Shown piece by piece: positions 55,319-63,577 of a stretch of DNA of 64,000 nt (within the stretch, counting starts at the first letter, position 1; each line of letters begins with the position of its first letter). The DNA comes from Propionibacterium sp. (GTDB lineage Bacteria; Actinomycetota; Actinomycetes; Propionibacteriales; Propionibacteriaceae), in NCBI GenBank assembly GCA_012517405.1, contig JAAYVB010000013.1, positions 1 to 64,000 on the forward strand, given 5' to 3'. The notes under the pieces are model-generated. The model had not been told where the DNA came from. It did not search any database and saw nothing but the letters and a program-made list of their open reading frames with translations. A program made the translations under genes and the position numbers.

Positions 55319-56467
55319 TCACTGACCGCCGGCGCGCCGCTTGTTGTAGACATCGAACGCGACGGCCACCAGCAGCACCAGGCCCTTGACGATCTGCTGG
55401 GTCGAGGTGGACGCACCCATCAGCTGCATACCGTTGGACAGCACGGCCATGATCAGACCACCGATGAGAGCACCGGAGATCTTGCCGATGCCGCCGGTGG
55501 TCGATGCACCACCGATGAAGCAGGCGGCGATGGCGTCCAGTTCGAACATGTTGCCGGCCCCCGGCTGCGCACCGTTCATGCGGGCGGAGTAGACGACGCC
55601 GGCGACCGCGGCCAGGAAGCCCATGTTGACGTAGACCCAGAACGACACCATCTTGACGTTGATGCCGGACAGGGCGGCGGCGGTCTTGTTGCCGCCGATG
55701 GCGTAGACGTCGCGTCCGAAGGTGGTGCGGTCAGCCAGCACACCGTAGATCAGGACGAGGACAGCCAGCAGGATCAGCACGATCGGCAGACCGCGAGAGT
55801 GTGCCAACTGGTTACCGAACCACATCACGATGGCCGCGATCAGCACGATCTTCAGCACGAACAGCCACATGGCCTCGACGGTCTGGTTGTAGTGGATGCG
55901 CGCCTGGCGGGTGCGCCACTGGGAGTAGGCGAATCCGATGATGCCGATCGCGAAGATCACCAGCGTGAACAGATCGAAGCCGTCACCGCCCAGCAATCCG
56001 TTGAGAAAGCCGTTCGCAACGTTGTAGTAGGGCTTCGGGAACGGGGAGAGCGAGACATTGTCGAGGATCTGGTAGGTCAGGCCGCGGAACAACAGCATGC
56101 CGGCCAGCGTGACGATGAAGCCGGGGATCCCGACGAACGCGACCCAGAAACCCTGCCAGGCGCCGATCAGCAGGCCGAAGACGATCGCGGCCAGAATGCC
56201 CACCCACCAGGGCAGGCCCTGCCTGATGACCAGCACCGCCGACAACGCGCCGGTGACGGCCACGACCGAACCGACCGACAGATCGATCTGGCCGAGCACG
56301 ATGACGAAGAGCATGCCGATCGCCAGCACGAGCACATACGAGTACTGGAGGACGATGTTCGTGATGTTGCCCGGGCTCAGGAATGAGGGGTTCAGCACCG
56401 AGAACAGCACGACGATGACGACGAAGGCCAGCAGAATGCCGCTCTGCTGGATGTTCTTCGACAGCAT
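55319..56467 (-). CDS. Sugar ABC transporter permease (GguB/XylH/MmsB type), orphan
   Basis: This is a 382-residue permease of the ribose/xylose/multiple-sugar class. It has IVLQYSYVLVLAIGMLFVIVLGQIDLSVGSVVAVTGA with the BPD-type IDLSVGS motif, later YAIGGNKTAAALSGIN (the EAA-like coupling loop) and FIGGASTTGGIGKISGALIGGLIM. The ATG at 56467 has no Shine-Dalgarno, and relatives have a few more residues before LLSKNIQQSG. Upstream in-frame codons (NLKQ) run to a stop at 56488. The ATPase and binding-protein genes that should precede it are missing, so it seems detached from its operon. It is under LacI-type control. Confidence 0.87.
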   Translation of the reverse strand: MLSKNIQQSGILLAFVVIVVLFSVLNPSFLSPGNITNIVLQYSYVLVLAIGMLFVIVLGQIDLSVGSVVAVTGALSAVLVIRQGLPWWVGILAAIVFGLLIGAWQGFWVAFVGIPGFIVTLAGMLLFRGLTYQILDNVSLSPFPKPYYNVANGFLNGLLGGDGFDLFTLVIFAIGIIGFAYSQWRTRQARIHYNQTVEAMWLFVLKIVLIAAIVMWFGNQLAHSRGLPIVLILLAVLVLIYGVLADRTTFGRDVYAIGGNKTAAALSGINVKMVSFWVYVNMGFLAAVAGVVYSARMNGAQPGAGNMFELDAIAACFIGGASTTGGIGKISGALIGGLIMAVLSNGMQLMGASTSTQQIVKGLVLLVAVAFDVYNKRRAGGQ

Positions 56468-56499
56468 TTGTTTCAGATTGACATGTCACGAACTCGTGG

Positions 56500-56534
56500 A
56501 TGTTAGCGTTCTCATCCGTTGAGAACGCTAACAT
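56500..56534. promoter_or_regulatory. Perfect 15-bp-arm palindrome, probable LacI-family operator
   Basis: ATGTTAGCGTTCTCA, five bases TCCGT, then TGAGAACGCTAACAT. It includes the GTTAGCGTT core also found upstream of the lacI-type gene. It sits 33 bases before the permease ATG. Confidence 0.7.
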
Positions 56535-56588
56535 TCCAAGCTGTGCAGGGCAACAGTCACCGACCGGAGATCAGGTCTCGATTCGATA

Positions 56589-57614
56589 TCAGTTGCGGGG
56601 TGCCGCGGTCGACTCGCGGACGATGAGACGCGCCGGGAGAGAGATCGGCTTGACCGAAGGCTCGCCTTCGATCGCCTTGACCAGGGTGGATACGACCAGG
56701 CGACCCAGTTGGGGGAAGTCCTGGCGCACGGTGGTGAGGCGGGGAATGTAGAACTTGGCGGTCGGGATGTCGTCGAAACCCACGATCGAGACGTCCTCGG
56801 GAACCGACAGTCCCGCCTCGTGGAAGGCGCGGATCAGGCCGAGCGCAAGTTCGTCGTTGCCGGCGAAGACCGCCGTGGGGGCTCCCTCCCGGGCGAGCCG
56901 GAGTCCGACGGTGTATCCGACCTCCGAGTTCCAGCCGCGGGCCAGTGGTTCGCGAGTGGGCAGACCGGCCTCGGCCATCACGGCACGCCACTCGGATTCG
57001 CGGGCCCTGGCTTCCGACCAGTCGGGCGGGCCGGGCACATGGGCGATGTCGGTATGTCCCAGGTCGAGTAGGTGTCGGACGGCCTGACGGGCACCGTTCT
57101 CTTGGTCGACGCTGACCGACAACACGCCGGCGGCTTGGGCAATCGCCGGCGAGCGCACCGCAACCACGGGCACCGGGATGTCCACCAGGTCGATGTCCTC
57201 GGCCATCTCGACCAGGGGTGCCACGATGACCACCGCCTCGACGGCAAGCCCCAGGAAATGATCGACCGCGCTGCGCAGGGATTCGGGTGTGGAGACGTCG
57301 AGCGGTGCGACGCCGGTGAAATAGCCGGCCTCCCGGGCCGCCAGTTCGATGGCCAGCAGGATCGACGTGGGTCCGTGATGGACCGAGGTCGTCGTGATGA
57401 TCCCGATGATGCCCGACTTGCGGGTGACCAGCGCCCGGGCCACCGAGTTGCGACGATATCCGAGGTCTTTGATCGCCTTGTGGACGCGATCGCGCGTCTT
57501 GGTCGAGACCTTGTCGCTCCCGTTCAGGACGCGCGAGACGGTCTGGTGCGAGACGCCGGCGGCGGCGGCGACGTCCATCATCGAGGGTGGTCGCTCGGTC
57601 GAGCCTGTGCTCAT
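56589..57614 (-). CDS. LacI-family transcriptional regulator
   Basis: This is a 341-residue repressor. The HTH runs [34 protein letters not shown] with hinge [16 protein letters not shown]. The periplasmic-binding-protein-like sugar domain ends [29 protein letters not shown] lies before the ATG at 57614. Operator-like sequences stand in front of both this gene (57703) and the downstream permease (56500), so it likely controls both and itself. The effector sugar is unknown. Confidence 0.93.
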   Translation of the reverse strand: MSTGSTERPPSMMDVAAAAGVSHQTVSRVLNGSDKVSTKTRDRVHKAIKDLGYRRNSVARALVTRKSGIIGIITTTSVHHGPTSILLAIELAAREAGYFTGVAPLDVSTPESLRSAVDHFLGLAVEAVVIVAPLVEMAEDIDLVDIPVPVVAVRSPAIAQAAGVLSVSVDQENGARQAVRHLLDLGHTDIAHVPGPPDWSEARARESEWRAVMAEAGLPTREPLARGWNSEVGYTVGLRLAREGAPTAVFAGNDELALGLIRAFHEAGLSVPEDVSIVGFDDIPTAKFYIPRLTTVRQDFPQLGRLVVSTLVKAIEGEPSVKPISLPARLIVRESTAAPRN

Positions 57615-57702
57615 GGGGACGATTCCTTCTGTCGGAGTGCTGCCTGGAGGTCCGACTCGGCGGCCCCCGTGTATGCCTGATTCCCGGCAGGAACGGGATA
57701 TA

Positions 57703-57716
57703 TGTTAACGCTAACC
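57703..57716. promoter_or_regulatory. LacI-type operator upstream of the lacI-like gene
   Basis: TGTTAACGCTAACC is near-palindromic (TGTTA-AC-GC-TAAC) and shares the GTTAGCGTT core, on the minus strand, with the operator at 56500. Its position, 89 bases before the start, overlaps an AT-rich promoter (TATATC). Confidence 0.6.
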
Positions 57717-57730
57717 CCTGATGGCCTCGA

Positions 57731-58031
57731 TCACTGTTCCGTCTCGAGCTCGGTGTCGAGTTCGGTGTCGAACTCGGCGACCGGTTCGGTTCGCGGCACC
57801 CAGCGCGCCATCCAGCCGCCGCCGACGATGCCCAGGGCGCCGATCACGACCGCGGCCGGGGCCAACCCGGCCAGCGCCGTGACCACAGAGATCACCACCG
57901 GTCCCAGCATCTGCCCCGAATCGGACAGCACCCGCCAGCCCGCCAAGAACTGGGGTCTGCCGAACTCGGGGGCGGCATCGGCGCCCAACGTCATCACGAT
58001 GCCCGAACTGATGCCGTTGCCGATGCCTAGC
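57731..58031 (-). pseudogene. 3' part of a split MFS transporter gene
   Basis: It encodes the last ~95 residues (GIGNGISSGIVMTLGADAAP ... FLAGWRVLSDSGQMLGP ... GIVGGGWMARWVPR) of a 12-TM MFS transporter, with an acidic repeat tail (EFDTELDTELETEQ). It joins in frame with the part ending at 59554 when the 1.5-kb insert and one copy of the 7-bp duplication are removed. Confidence 0.8.
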
Positions 58032-59560
58032 GCTCGGGCTCAGGGAACCGCCTCAGTCCGTCATGTCCTCCAGCTCGCGGCCCTTCGTCTCGGGCACGAA
58101 CTTCGCCACGAACAGGAACGACAGCGCCGCGAAGGCGGCATACAACCCATAGGCCAAGCCCAGCGAGAACTCCGCCAACGGCGGGAAGGTCTGCGTGACG
58201 AGGAAGTTGGCGAACCACTGGGCGAACCCGGCGACGGCGAGCGCGGCGCCGCGAATCCGGTTGGGGAACATCTCACCGAGCATGACCCACATGACTGGGC
58301 CCCACGAGACGCCGAAGAACACGACGAACAGGTTGGCGCACACCAAGGCGATCGGGCCGGCGGCGCCCTCGAGGACCGGCCCGCCGTCGGTGACGGGGGC
58401 CATCGCGAAGATCACGGCCATGGCGCCCAGCGACAGCGCCATGCCGACCGAGCCGACCAGCAACAGCGGCTTGCGCCCCACCTTGTCCACCAGCAGGATC
58501 GCCACGATGGTGACGGTCACGTTGATGGTGGCCGAGATCAGGGAGAAGACGAAGGACTGGGATTCGGAGAAGCCCACCGACTGCCACAGGGTGTTGGAGT
58601 AGTAGAACACCACGTTGATGCCGACGAACTGCTGGAAGATCGCCAGCGCGATGCCCACCCACACGATGGGCTTGAGCCCTGCCACCGCCCCTCGGATGTC
58701 CTTGATCGACGGCTTGGTCTCGCGGTCGAGGGATTCTTGGATCCGGTTGACGGAGATCTCCAGGTTCCTTTCGCCGAGGATGCGGGTGAGCACCTTCCGC
58801 GCCTCGGGCACCTTGTGGGTGGCGATGAGGTAGCGCGGCGATTCCGGGATGAGGTAGGCCCCCACCAGGTAGCCGATCGCGGGGATGACCTCCACCAGCA
58901 GCATCCAGCGCCAGGCCGCCATGTTCATCCACAGTTCCGCCCCCGATCCGCCGGCGAGGTCCGCCAGGATCTTGTTCACGAGCTGGGAGAGGAAGATGCC
59001 CACGACGATGGCGAACTGCTGCAGCGACCCGAGCCGGCCGCGGATGTGGGCCGGAGCGATCTCGGCGATGTAGGCCGGCGCGATCACCGAGGCGATGCCC
59101 ATGCCCACGCCGCCGATGATGCGGAACACGACCAACGTGTAGATCTCGGGCGCCAGGCCAGAGCCCACGGCGGAGACCAGGAACAGCACGGCGGCGATCT
59201 TCATGACGGCCACGCGGCCGATCCGGTCCGAGATGGACCCGCCCATGAACGCGCCAAGCGCGGCGCCGATCAGGGCCGAGGCCACGGCGAAGCCGAGCGG
59301 GCCGGGGCCCACGCCGAACTGCGAGCGGATGGCCTCCGTCGCCCCGTTGATCACGGCGGAGTCGTAGCCGAAGAGGAAGCCCGCCAGCGCGGCAACCGAT
59401 GCGATGAGGACGACCGAGCCGCCGGTCTCCGTGGACGGGGCCTTCGCCGTCGCCTTGTTCTGCATGATGCGCCTCTCTCCATCCGCGCTATTGGTAGGAC
59501 CATTAACCCTAGCTAGGCCGAGGGTCACGGGGCACTGGGGGTCCCCCATTGCAGCCTAGC
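58025..59560. mobile_element. 1.5-kb insert carrying a sugar-porter gene, flanked by a 7-bp direct repeat
   Basis: GCCTAGC occurs at 58025-58031 and 59554-59560, exactly where the two halves of the MFS gene break. The inserted 1522 bases (58032-59553) hold one gene, the sugar porter, in the same orientation as the split gene. There is no transposase and no convincing terminal inverted repeat. A TGGGGG-T-CCCCCA palindrome lies near the right end (59536-59548). The repeat looks like a target-site duplication. Confidence 0.65.
58053..59465 (-). CDS. MFS sugar porter (XylE/GalP/GLUT-like)
   Basis: This is a 470-residue, 12-helix sugar:H+ symporter. It has GFLFGYDSAVINGA in TM1, GGSISDRIGRVAVMK loop 2-3, AEIAPAHIRGRLGSLQQ, PESPRYLIA after TM6, QQFVGINVVFYYSNTLW in TM7, and terminal PETKGRELEDM. 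All are diagnostic of the family. GAGAGAGG lies before the ATG at 59465; the longer open frame would run into the disrupted gene. It sits alone inside an insert and codes with a strong GGC/GAG bias somewhat different from the neighbouring MFS gene. Confidence 0.93.
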   Translation of the reverse strand: MQNKATAKAPSTETGGSVVLIASVAALAGFLFGYDSAVINGATEAIRSQFGVGPGPLGFAVASALIGAALGAFMGGSISDRIGRVAVMKIAAVLFLVSAVGSGLAPEIYTLVVFRIIGGVGMGIASVIAPAYIAEIAPAHIRGRLGSLQQFAIVVGIFLSQLVNKILADLAGGSGAELWMNMAAWRWMLLVEVIPAIGYLVGAYLIPESPRYLIATHKVPEARKVLTRILGERNLEISVNRIQESLDRETKPSIKDIRGAVAGLKPIVWVGIALAIFQQFVGINVVFYYSNTLWQSVGFSESQSFVFSLISATINVTVTIVAILLVDKVGRKPLLLVGSVGMALSLGAMAVIFAMAPVTDGGPVLEGAAGPIALVCANLFVVFFGVSWGPVMWVMLGEMFPNRIRGAALAVAGFAQWFANFLVTQTFPPLAEFSLGLAYGLYAAFAALSFLFVAKFVPETKGRELEDMTD

Positions 59561-60534
59561 AGCGCCCCGAGGATGCCGATCGATGTCGCCGTGTGTGCCA
59601 GGGGCAGCAGGGCGAGCCCGAGCCCGAGCGCGAAGGTGGTCGGCACACTGACCCACCAGCGTCCGAAGCGATCCATGATCATGCCACCAGGGAAGAAGAG
59701 CAGCACCTCGAAGCCCATCGAGATTGCGAAGAGCAGGCTGACCGTGTGCGCGGGTAGCCCATTGGCCTCGCCCCACAGCGGGATGATCGTCTGCCGCGAG
59801 GTTCGCAGCATCATGAGGGCCAAGCAGCCGACCCCCACCGTCAGCAGGGAATGCCGATGCTGGGCCAGCACATGGAAGGTATGCGCACGCTGGCCGTCCT
59901 TGGTCATCCTCTCAGCCCGATCGGCCGACAGTGCGGGCAGCATCATGGTCACCCCGGCGGCGACCAGGCTCATGCAGGCCGCGAAGATGAACGCATTGCG
60001 GATCTCGCCACCGCTGATCAGCGCGGAGACCGCGAGAGGACCGATGAAATAGCCGATGCGCAACACTCCGCCCAGACTCGACATGCCACGCGCCCGGTAC
60101 CGCAGCGGTATTGCATCGGTGATGTATGTCTGCCTGGCCAGGCCGAAGATCGAGCCGGTTGTGCCGTGGATGAAGACCGCCAGCGCCAATACCGGTACCG
60201 AGCCCGCCAGATAGACCACCACCATGATGGCCGCATCCACCAGGCAGGCGAGCGCGATGCTCAACCGCTCGCCCAGCCGGGAGGCGATGACGCCCGCCGG
60301 TAGATCGAAGACCAGCATGGCGATACCTGGAATGGCCGTGACGAATGCTGCGACTCCCGGGGTAGCGCCGAGGGCGGTCGCCTGCAACGGGATGAGCGGG
60401 ATGATCGCCCCGAAGCCGATGGACGCCAGCAGGGTCGGTCCGTAGATCGCGAGAAGGAGCCGGGCCCACTGACCCCTGGTTCGAGATTGGAGTCCGGCGG
60501 AAGTCACGGCCTCCAGTCTGGCACCTTCGCGCAC
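59554..60534 (-). pseudogene. 5' part of a split MFS transporter gene
   Basis: It encodes about 325 residues, TM1 to about TM10, of a DHA1-like MFS protein: GPTLLASIGFGAIIPLIPLQATALG, the FDLPAGVIASRLGERLS motif A-like loop, and GFEVLLFFPGGMIMDRFGRWW. It breaks in GILGALLG, after which the reading runs out of frame-related sequence and stops at 59509. The missing end is at 57731-58031. The start may be the GTG at 60534 or the GTG at 60507. Confidence 0.8.
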
Positions 60535-60633
60535 AGTGATCTTGGGACGACCAGATGCGTGCGCTGTCGAGGTGCCCCGGGATGGACGGACGTGCCGTTC
60601 GCGGCGCTGCTGTGCTGGGCCGGTGTCGAGCGA

Positions 60634-60667
60634 TTGATCCGCAGCATTGTTCTAGTTATTATAGAAC
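60634..60667 (+). promoter_or_regulatory. GntR promoter with overlapping operator
   Basis: TTGATC (60634-60639), a 17-base spacer, TATTAT (60657-60662), then six bases to the ATG at 60669: a good sigma-70-type, leaderless promoter. The palindrome GTTCTA-N7-TAGAAC (60649-60667) covers the -10 box and probably is the autoregulatory operator. Confidence 0.65.
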
Positions 60668-60668
60668 T

Positions 60669-61025
60669 ATGTTATGGCAGGTTGATCCGCGTGATCCCCA
60701 GCCGCTCTACGAGCAGATAGCTGGGACGGTCAGGCGCGCCATCGGTGAGGGGACGCTGTCGGCCGGTGACCGATTGCCGGCCGCGAAAGAGCTTGCCGCA
60801 AGCCTGGATGTCAATCTGCACACGGTGCTACGGGCCTATCAGATGCTGCGTGACGAAGGGCTGATCGAGCTACGCCGCGGTCGCGGTGCGATCGTCATCG
60901 CGTCCGATTTGCAGATGTCGAAGCTGACGACACTGGCCGACGACCTGGTAGCGCAGGCGCAGCGTCTCGGTGTCAGCCGCGACGAACTCGCCCGGATCAT
61001 TCTTGAGGGGGAAGCTGATGAATAG
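60669..61025 (+). CDS. GntR-family regulator, YtrA subfamily
   Basis: This is a 118-residue protein. The winged-helix domain opens QPLYEQIAGTVRRAIGEGTLSAGDRLPAAKELAASLDVNLHTVLRAYQMLRDEGLIELRRGRG, and only a short C-terminal dimerisation helix follows. This is the YtrA type, usually linked to membrane-protein or ABC genes responding to envelope stress. The leaderless promoter overlaps a palindrome. The stop overlaps the DUF1648 gene, so it heads a three-gene operon. Confidence 0.9.
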   Translation: MLWQVDPRDPQPLYEQIAGTVRRAIGEGTLSAGDRLPAAKELAASLDVNLHTVLRAYQMLRDEGLIELRRGRGAIVIASDLQMSKLTTLADDLVAQAQRLGVSRDELARIILEGEADE

Positions 61026-62025
61026 GACTTCGGTACGTCAGGACCGTGGCCAGCTGGTGGCGTCCGCGATCAGCGCGGCGATCGTCGTGCTCGTGACGGT
61101 CGCCGGCGTGACGGCGTTGTGGATGGTCCGTGACCAGTTGCCCGATCAGATCGCCACTCACTGGGGTGCCAACGGCGAGGCGGATGGCTTCACCGCGGTG
61201 GAGCGGATCTTCGTCATGAACGCCCTGCTCGGCGGATTGCTGCCGCTGGGCGTGGTGCTGGTCGGCCTGGCGATGAAGCAGGGACGCGTGCTGGGGCCGT
61301 TCGGCGTGGGGCTGGCGGTCTTCATCGGCGGGCTTAGCAACGGCGCGGCGTGGATGCAGCGCGGCATGACCCCGGACGAGGTGGCGTCCTCCGATCCGGG
61401 CTGGGCGATCCTGATCTCGGGAATCGCCGGTGTGATCGTCGGGGTGGGGCTGTGGCTGGTCTTCCGTCGCCGGCCGGTCCCGGGCGGTGTCGCCGCGGAT
61501 GTGGCCGCCGATGCTCCCCGGTTGCTGGTGGACGATCCGGTGCGGGTCGCCTGGATCGGGCATACCGCCGCCTCCAAGGTGGTGTGGGTCTTCCTGGGTG
61601 TCGGAATCGCGGCGACAGCGATTCCCGCGGTCAGCTCGTTCGCTGCGGGATCGTGGGGGCTGGGCATCTTCTGCGCGCTGACGGCCGCGCTGCTGACCGT
61701 GCTCGGTCTTGCGATGTCTGCCACCGTCACCGTGGGCGCCCCGGGAGTGCGGGTACGGGCGCTGGGCCTGATCACCTGGGCCGATGTCCCGTTGCGCGAC
61801 ATCGCGGGCGCCACGGTCACCCGGGTGAACCCAATGCGAGATTTCGGTGGCTGGGGCCGGCGGCTGAATCTGAGAGGCGAGCACGGCATCATCACCGCGG
61901 CCGGGCCGGCCCTGCGACTCGATCGCGGTCACGGCGACCCCTTGGTCATCACCGTGACCGACGCCGAGGCAGCGGCCGCGGCAGTCAATACTCTCGTCAG
62001 CAGAAGGAGCAAAGAGCATGAGTGA
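61018..62025 (+). CDS. DUF1648-domain membrane protein
   Basis: This is a 335-residue protein. The first helix (residues about 15-37) is followed by the DUF1648 hallmark LPDQIATHWGANGEADGF. Three to four more transmembrane helices and a C-terminal beta-rich cytoplasmic region (GVRVRALGLITWADVPLRDIAGATV) follow. GAGGGG stands before the ATG at 61018, which overlaps the GntR stop by eight bases. The family often accompanies YtrA-type GntR regulators. Relation to SdpI-type immunity proteins has been noted, but its role here is unknown. Confidence 0.85.
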   Translation: MNRTSVRQDRGQLVASAISAAIVVLVTVAGVTALWMVRDQLPDQIATHWGANGEADGFTAVERIFVMNALLGGLLPLGVVLVGLAMKQGRVLGPFGVGLAVFIGGLSNGAAWMQRGMTPDEVASSDPGWAILISGIAGVIVGVGLWLVFRRRPVPGGVAADVAADAPRLLVDDPVRVAWIGHTAASKVVWVFLGVGIAATAIPAVSSFAAGSWGLGIFCALTAALLTVLGLAMSATVTVGAPGVRVRALGLITWADVPLRDIAGATVTRVNPMRDFGGWGRRLNLRGEHGIITAAGPALRLDRGHGDPLVITVTDAEAAAAAVNTLVSRRSKEHE

Positions 62026-62974
62026 CGACCTTCGTCCGCACGGCAGCGACAGGCAGCCCGACTCCGCGCCGGCCGGCTGGCGTCCGATCGTGATCTACTG
62101 CCTCATCGTCTTCGGGCTGGCCTGGCTGGTCAGCCTGCCGCTGTGGCTGGGCGATGGGCCCGCCAGCCCGCTGTTTCTGGTCTGCTCGGTCACGATGATG
62201 CTGACGCCCACCATCTCGGCGGTCATCGTGACCAAGTTCATCGAGCACCGCCCGGTGCTGGTCACCCTGGGAATCAAGCCTCGGGTGGGAGCTGGTCGGA
62301 CGATCGGCTTCCTGGCGCTTGCGCTGCTCGTCATCTGGGTGGTCGTACTGCTCGGCCTGGTCTCCAGCGCGATCTTCGGTACCTATGCCTTCGATCTGGT
62401 CGGTCTGTCGGGGTTCCGTCAGGTCCTGGACAGCCAGCTGCAAGCCGCGGGCACGTCGGCCGACAGTCTCAACATGCCGATCCGGTTGCTGTGGGCGCTG
62501 CAGTTCGCCACCGTGGCCGTCGGCGCCGTGATCAACACCCTGCCGGCGGCGGGGGAGGAGATCGGCTGGCGTGGCTATCTGTTCCCGAGGCTTCTCGACC
62601 GCCTGGGTCCCGGACTCGCGGTGCTCGTCTCCGGGGTCATCTGGGGATTGTGGCATGCCCCGCTGATCCTGCTCGGCTACAACTATCCGTCGAATCCGGT
62701 CCTGGGGCTGGCCGCAATGTGCGTATTCACCACGGGGATCGGTGCGATCCTGGCCTGGCTGGCGCAGCGCGGCGGCTCCATCTGGCCGGCCGCCCTGGGC
62801 CACGGCGCGCTCAACGCCGCGGCCGGCGGATTCATGATCGTCTTCGCGGACGCCGACTTCACCGTCGACACGCTCAGCGGCACCATCCTGGGCTGGGGTG
62901 GTTGGCCGGTGTTGGTGGTCGCTGTCGTCGTGCTGCTGGTCTGCCGGGCCTTCCGTCCGGTCAGCGCTCGATGA
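62018..62974 (+). CDS. CPBP-family intramembrane metalloprotease (Abi/CAAX-like)
   Basis: This is a 318-residue, roughly eight-helix protein with the three CPBP motifs: GEEIGWRGYLFPRL (Glu-Glu-x3-Arg), IWGLWHAPLILLGY (His) and LGHGALNA (His/Asn). Such proteins cleave within membranes or protect against bacteriocins. The ATG at 62018 overlaps the DUF1648 stop. GntR, a DUF1648 protein and a CPBP protease together resemble envelope-stress or bacteriocin-immunity operons. Confidence 0.88.
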   Translation: MSDDLRPHGSDRQPDSAPAGWRPIVIYCLIVFGLAWLVSLPLWLGDGPASPLFLVCSVTMMLTPTISAVIVTKFIEHRPVLVTLGIKPRVGAGRTIGFLALALLVIWVVVLLGLVSSAIFGTYAFDLVGLSGFRQVLDSQLQAAGTSADSLNMPIRLLWALQFATVAVGAVINTLPAAGEEIGWRGYLFPRLLDRLGPGLAVLVSGVIWGLWHAPLILLGYNYPSNPVLGLAAMCVFTTGIGAILAWLAQRGGSIWPAALGHGALNAAAGGFMIVFADADFTVDTLSGTILGWGGWPVLVVAVVVLLVCRAFRPVSAR

Positions 62975-63088
62975 TCTCGATCCAGTGGGCCCCAGTCGGC
63001 GCTGACGGCAGTCATGCGCGGCGCGGGCGGATTGGGTGATAACGATGTCATGCTGGTGCCGGAATCGCTGTCTTGGCCGGACGGAGAA

Positions 63089-63128
63089 GGACCTGCTGGT
63101 GAGTCTCCAGGCACTCACCAGCAGGTCC
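63089..63128. terminator. Perfect 16-bp hairpin between convergent genes
   Basis: GGACCTGCTGGTGAGT (63089-63104), eight-base loop, then ACTCACCAGCAGGTCC (63113-63128). It lies between the CPBP gene and the VOC gene, and no T-run is present. Probably a bidirectional terminator. Confidence 0.75.
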
Positions 63129-63151
63129 GGTGCGATGACGTCGGGTTCTGT

Positions 63152-63577
63152 CTACCGCTCAACCAGCTCGATCAAGAACCCATCCGGATCACGGATCAGT
63201 AGGGAGGTCTGCTGCAGCTCAGGCATGAAGACCGGTGCTGAGATGACCAAACCACCCAATTCGATGACCCGGTGCTGCAGGTCCTCGACATCGGGTACCT
63301 GCCAGGCGAGATGATGCGATGCCGGCATGCTCGGCGCGTTGAGGGGCTGACCTGCGGCACCTTCGTCGTAGGCGATCAGTTCGAGAGGTGCGCCGGTACC
63401 ACTGCTCAGATACTGGATCGTGTGATCCGACAACCTCACCCGGTTCAGCACCTCGAGATCAAGCAGGTGGCTGTAGAAGTGGGTTGCCCGATCCAGCGAG
63501 CCCACCACCAATGCCACGTGGTCCAGATGCGGCTTGACCGGCGGGTTGCCCGCGGCGGCTACTGGGTGACTAGTCAT
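63152..63577 (-). CDS. VOC-family protein (glyoxalase-like)
   Basis: This is a 141-residue single-unit VOC protein. It has LDHVALVVGSLDRATHFYSHLLDLEVL, a central GAPLELIAYDE, MPASHHLAWQVPDVEDLQHRV, and terminal RDPDGFLIELVER. Metal-ligand candidates are the first His, the Glu in LELI, the second His and the last Glu. The ATG at 63577 overlaps the end of the sugar-binding-protein gene, suggesting co-transcription. The substrate is unknown. The upstream extension of the frame is antisense/other-frame to the binding protein. Confidence 0.85.
   Translation of the reverse strand: MTSHPVAAAGNPPVKPHLDHVALVVGSLDRATHFYSHLLDLEVLNRVRLSDHTIQYLSSGTGAPLELIAYDEGAAGQPLNAPSMPASHHLAWQVPDVEDLQHRVIELGGLVISAPVFMPELQQTSLLIRDPDGFLIELVER

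Noticed and set aside
55184-56386. 400-codon plus-strand frame opposite the sugar permease
   Set aside because: The translation is Asp/His/Gln-rich without any fold pattern. The minus-strand permease is unambiguous.
57702-59516. 604-codon plus-strand frame opposite the sugar porter
   Set aside because: It is antisense to a clear 12-TM transporter and its composition is typical of a reverse shadow.
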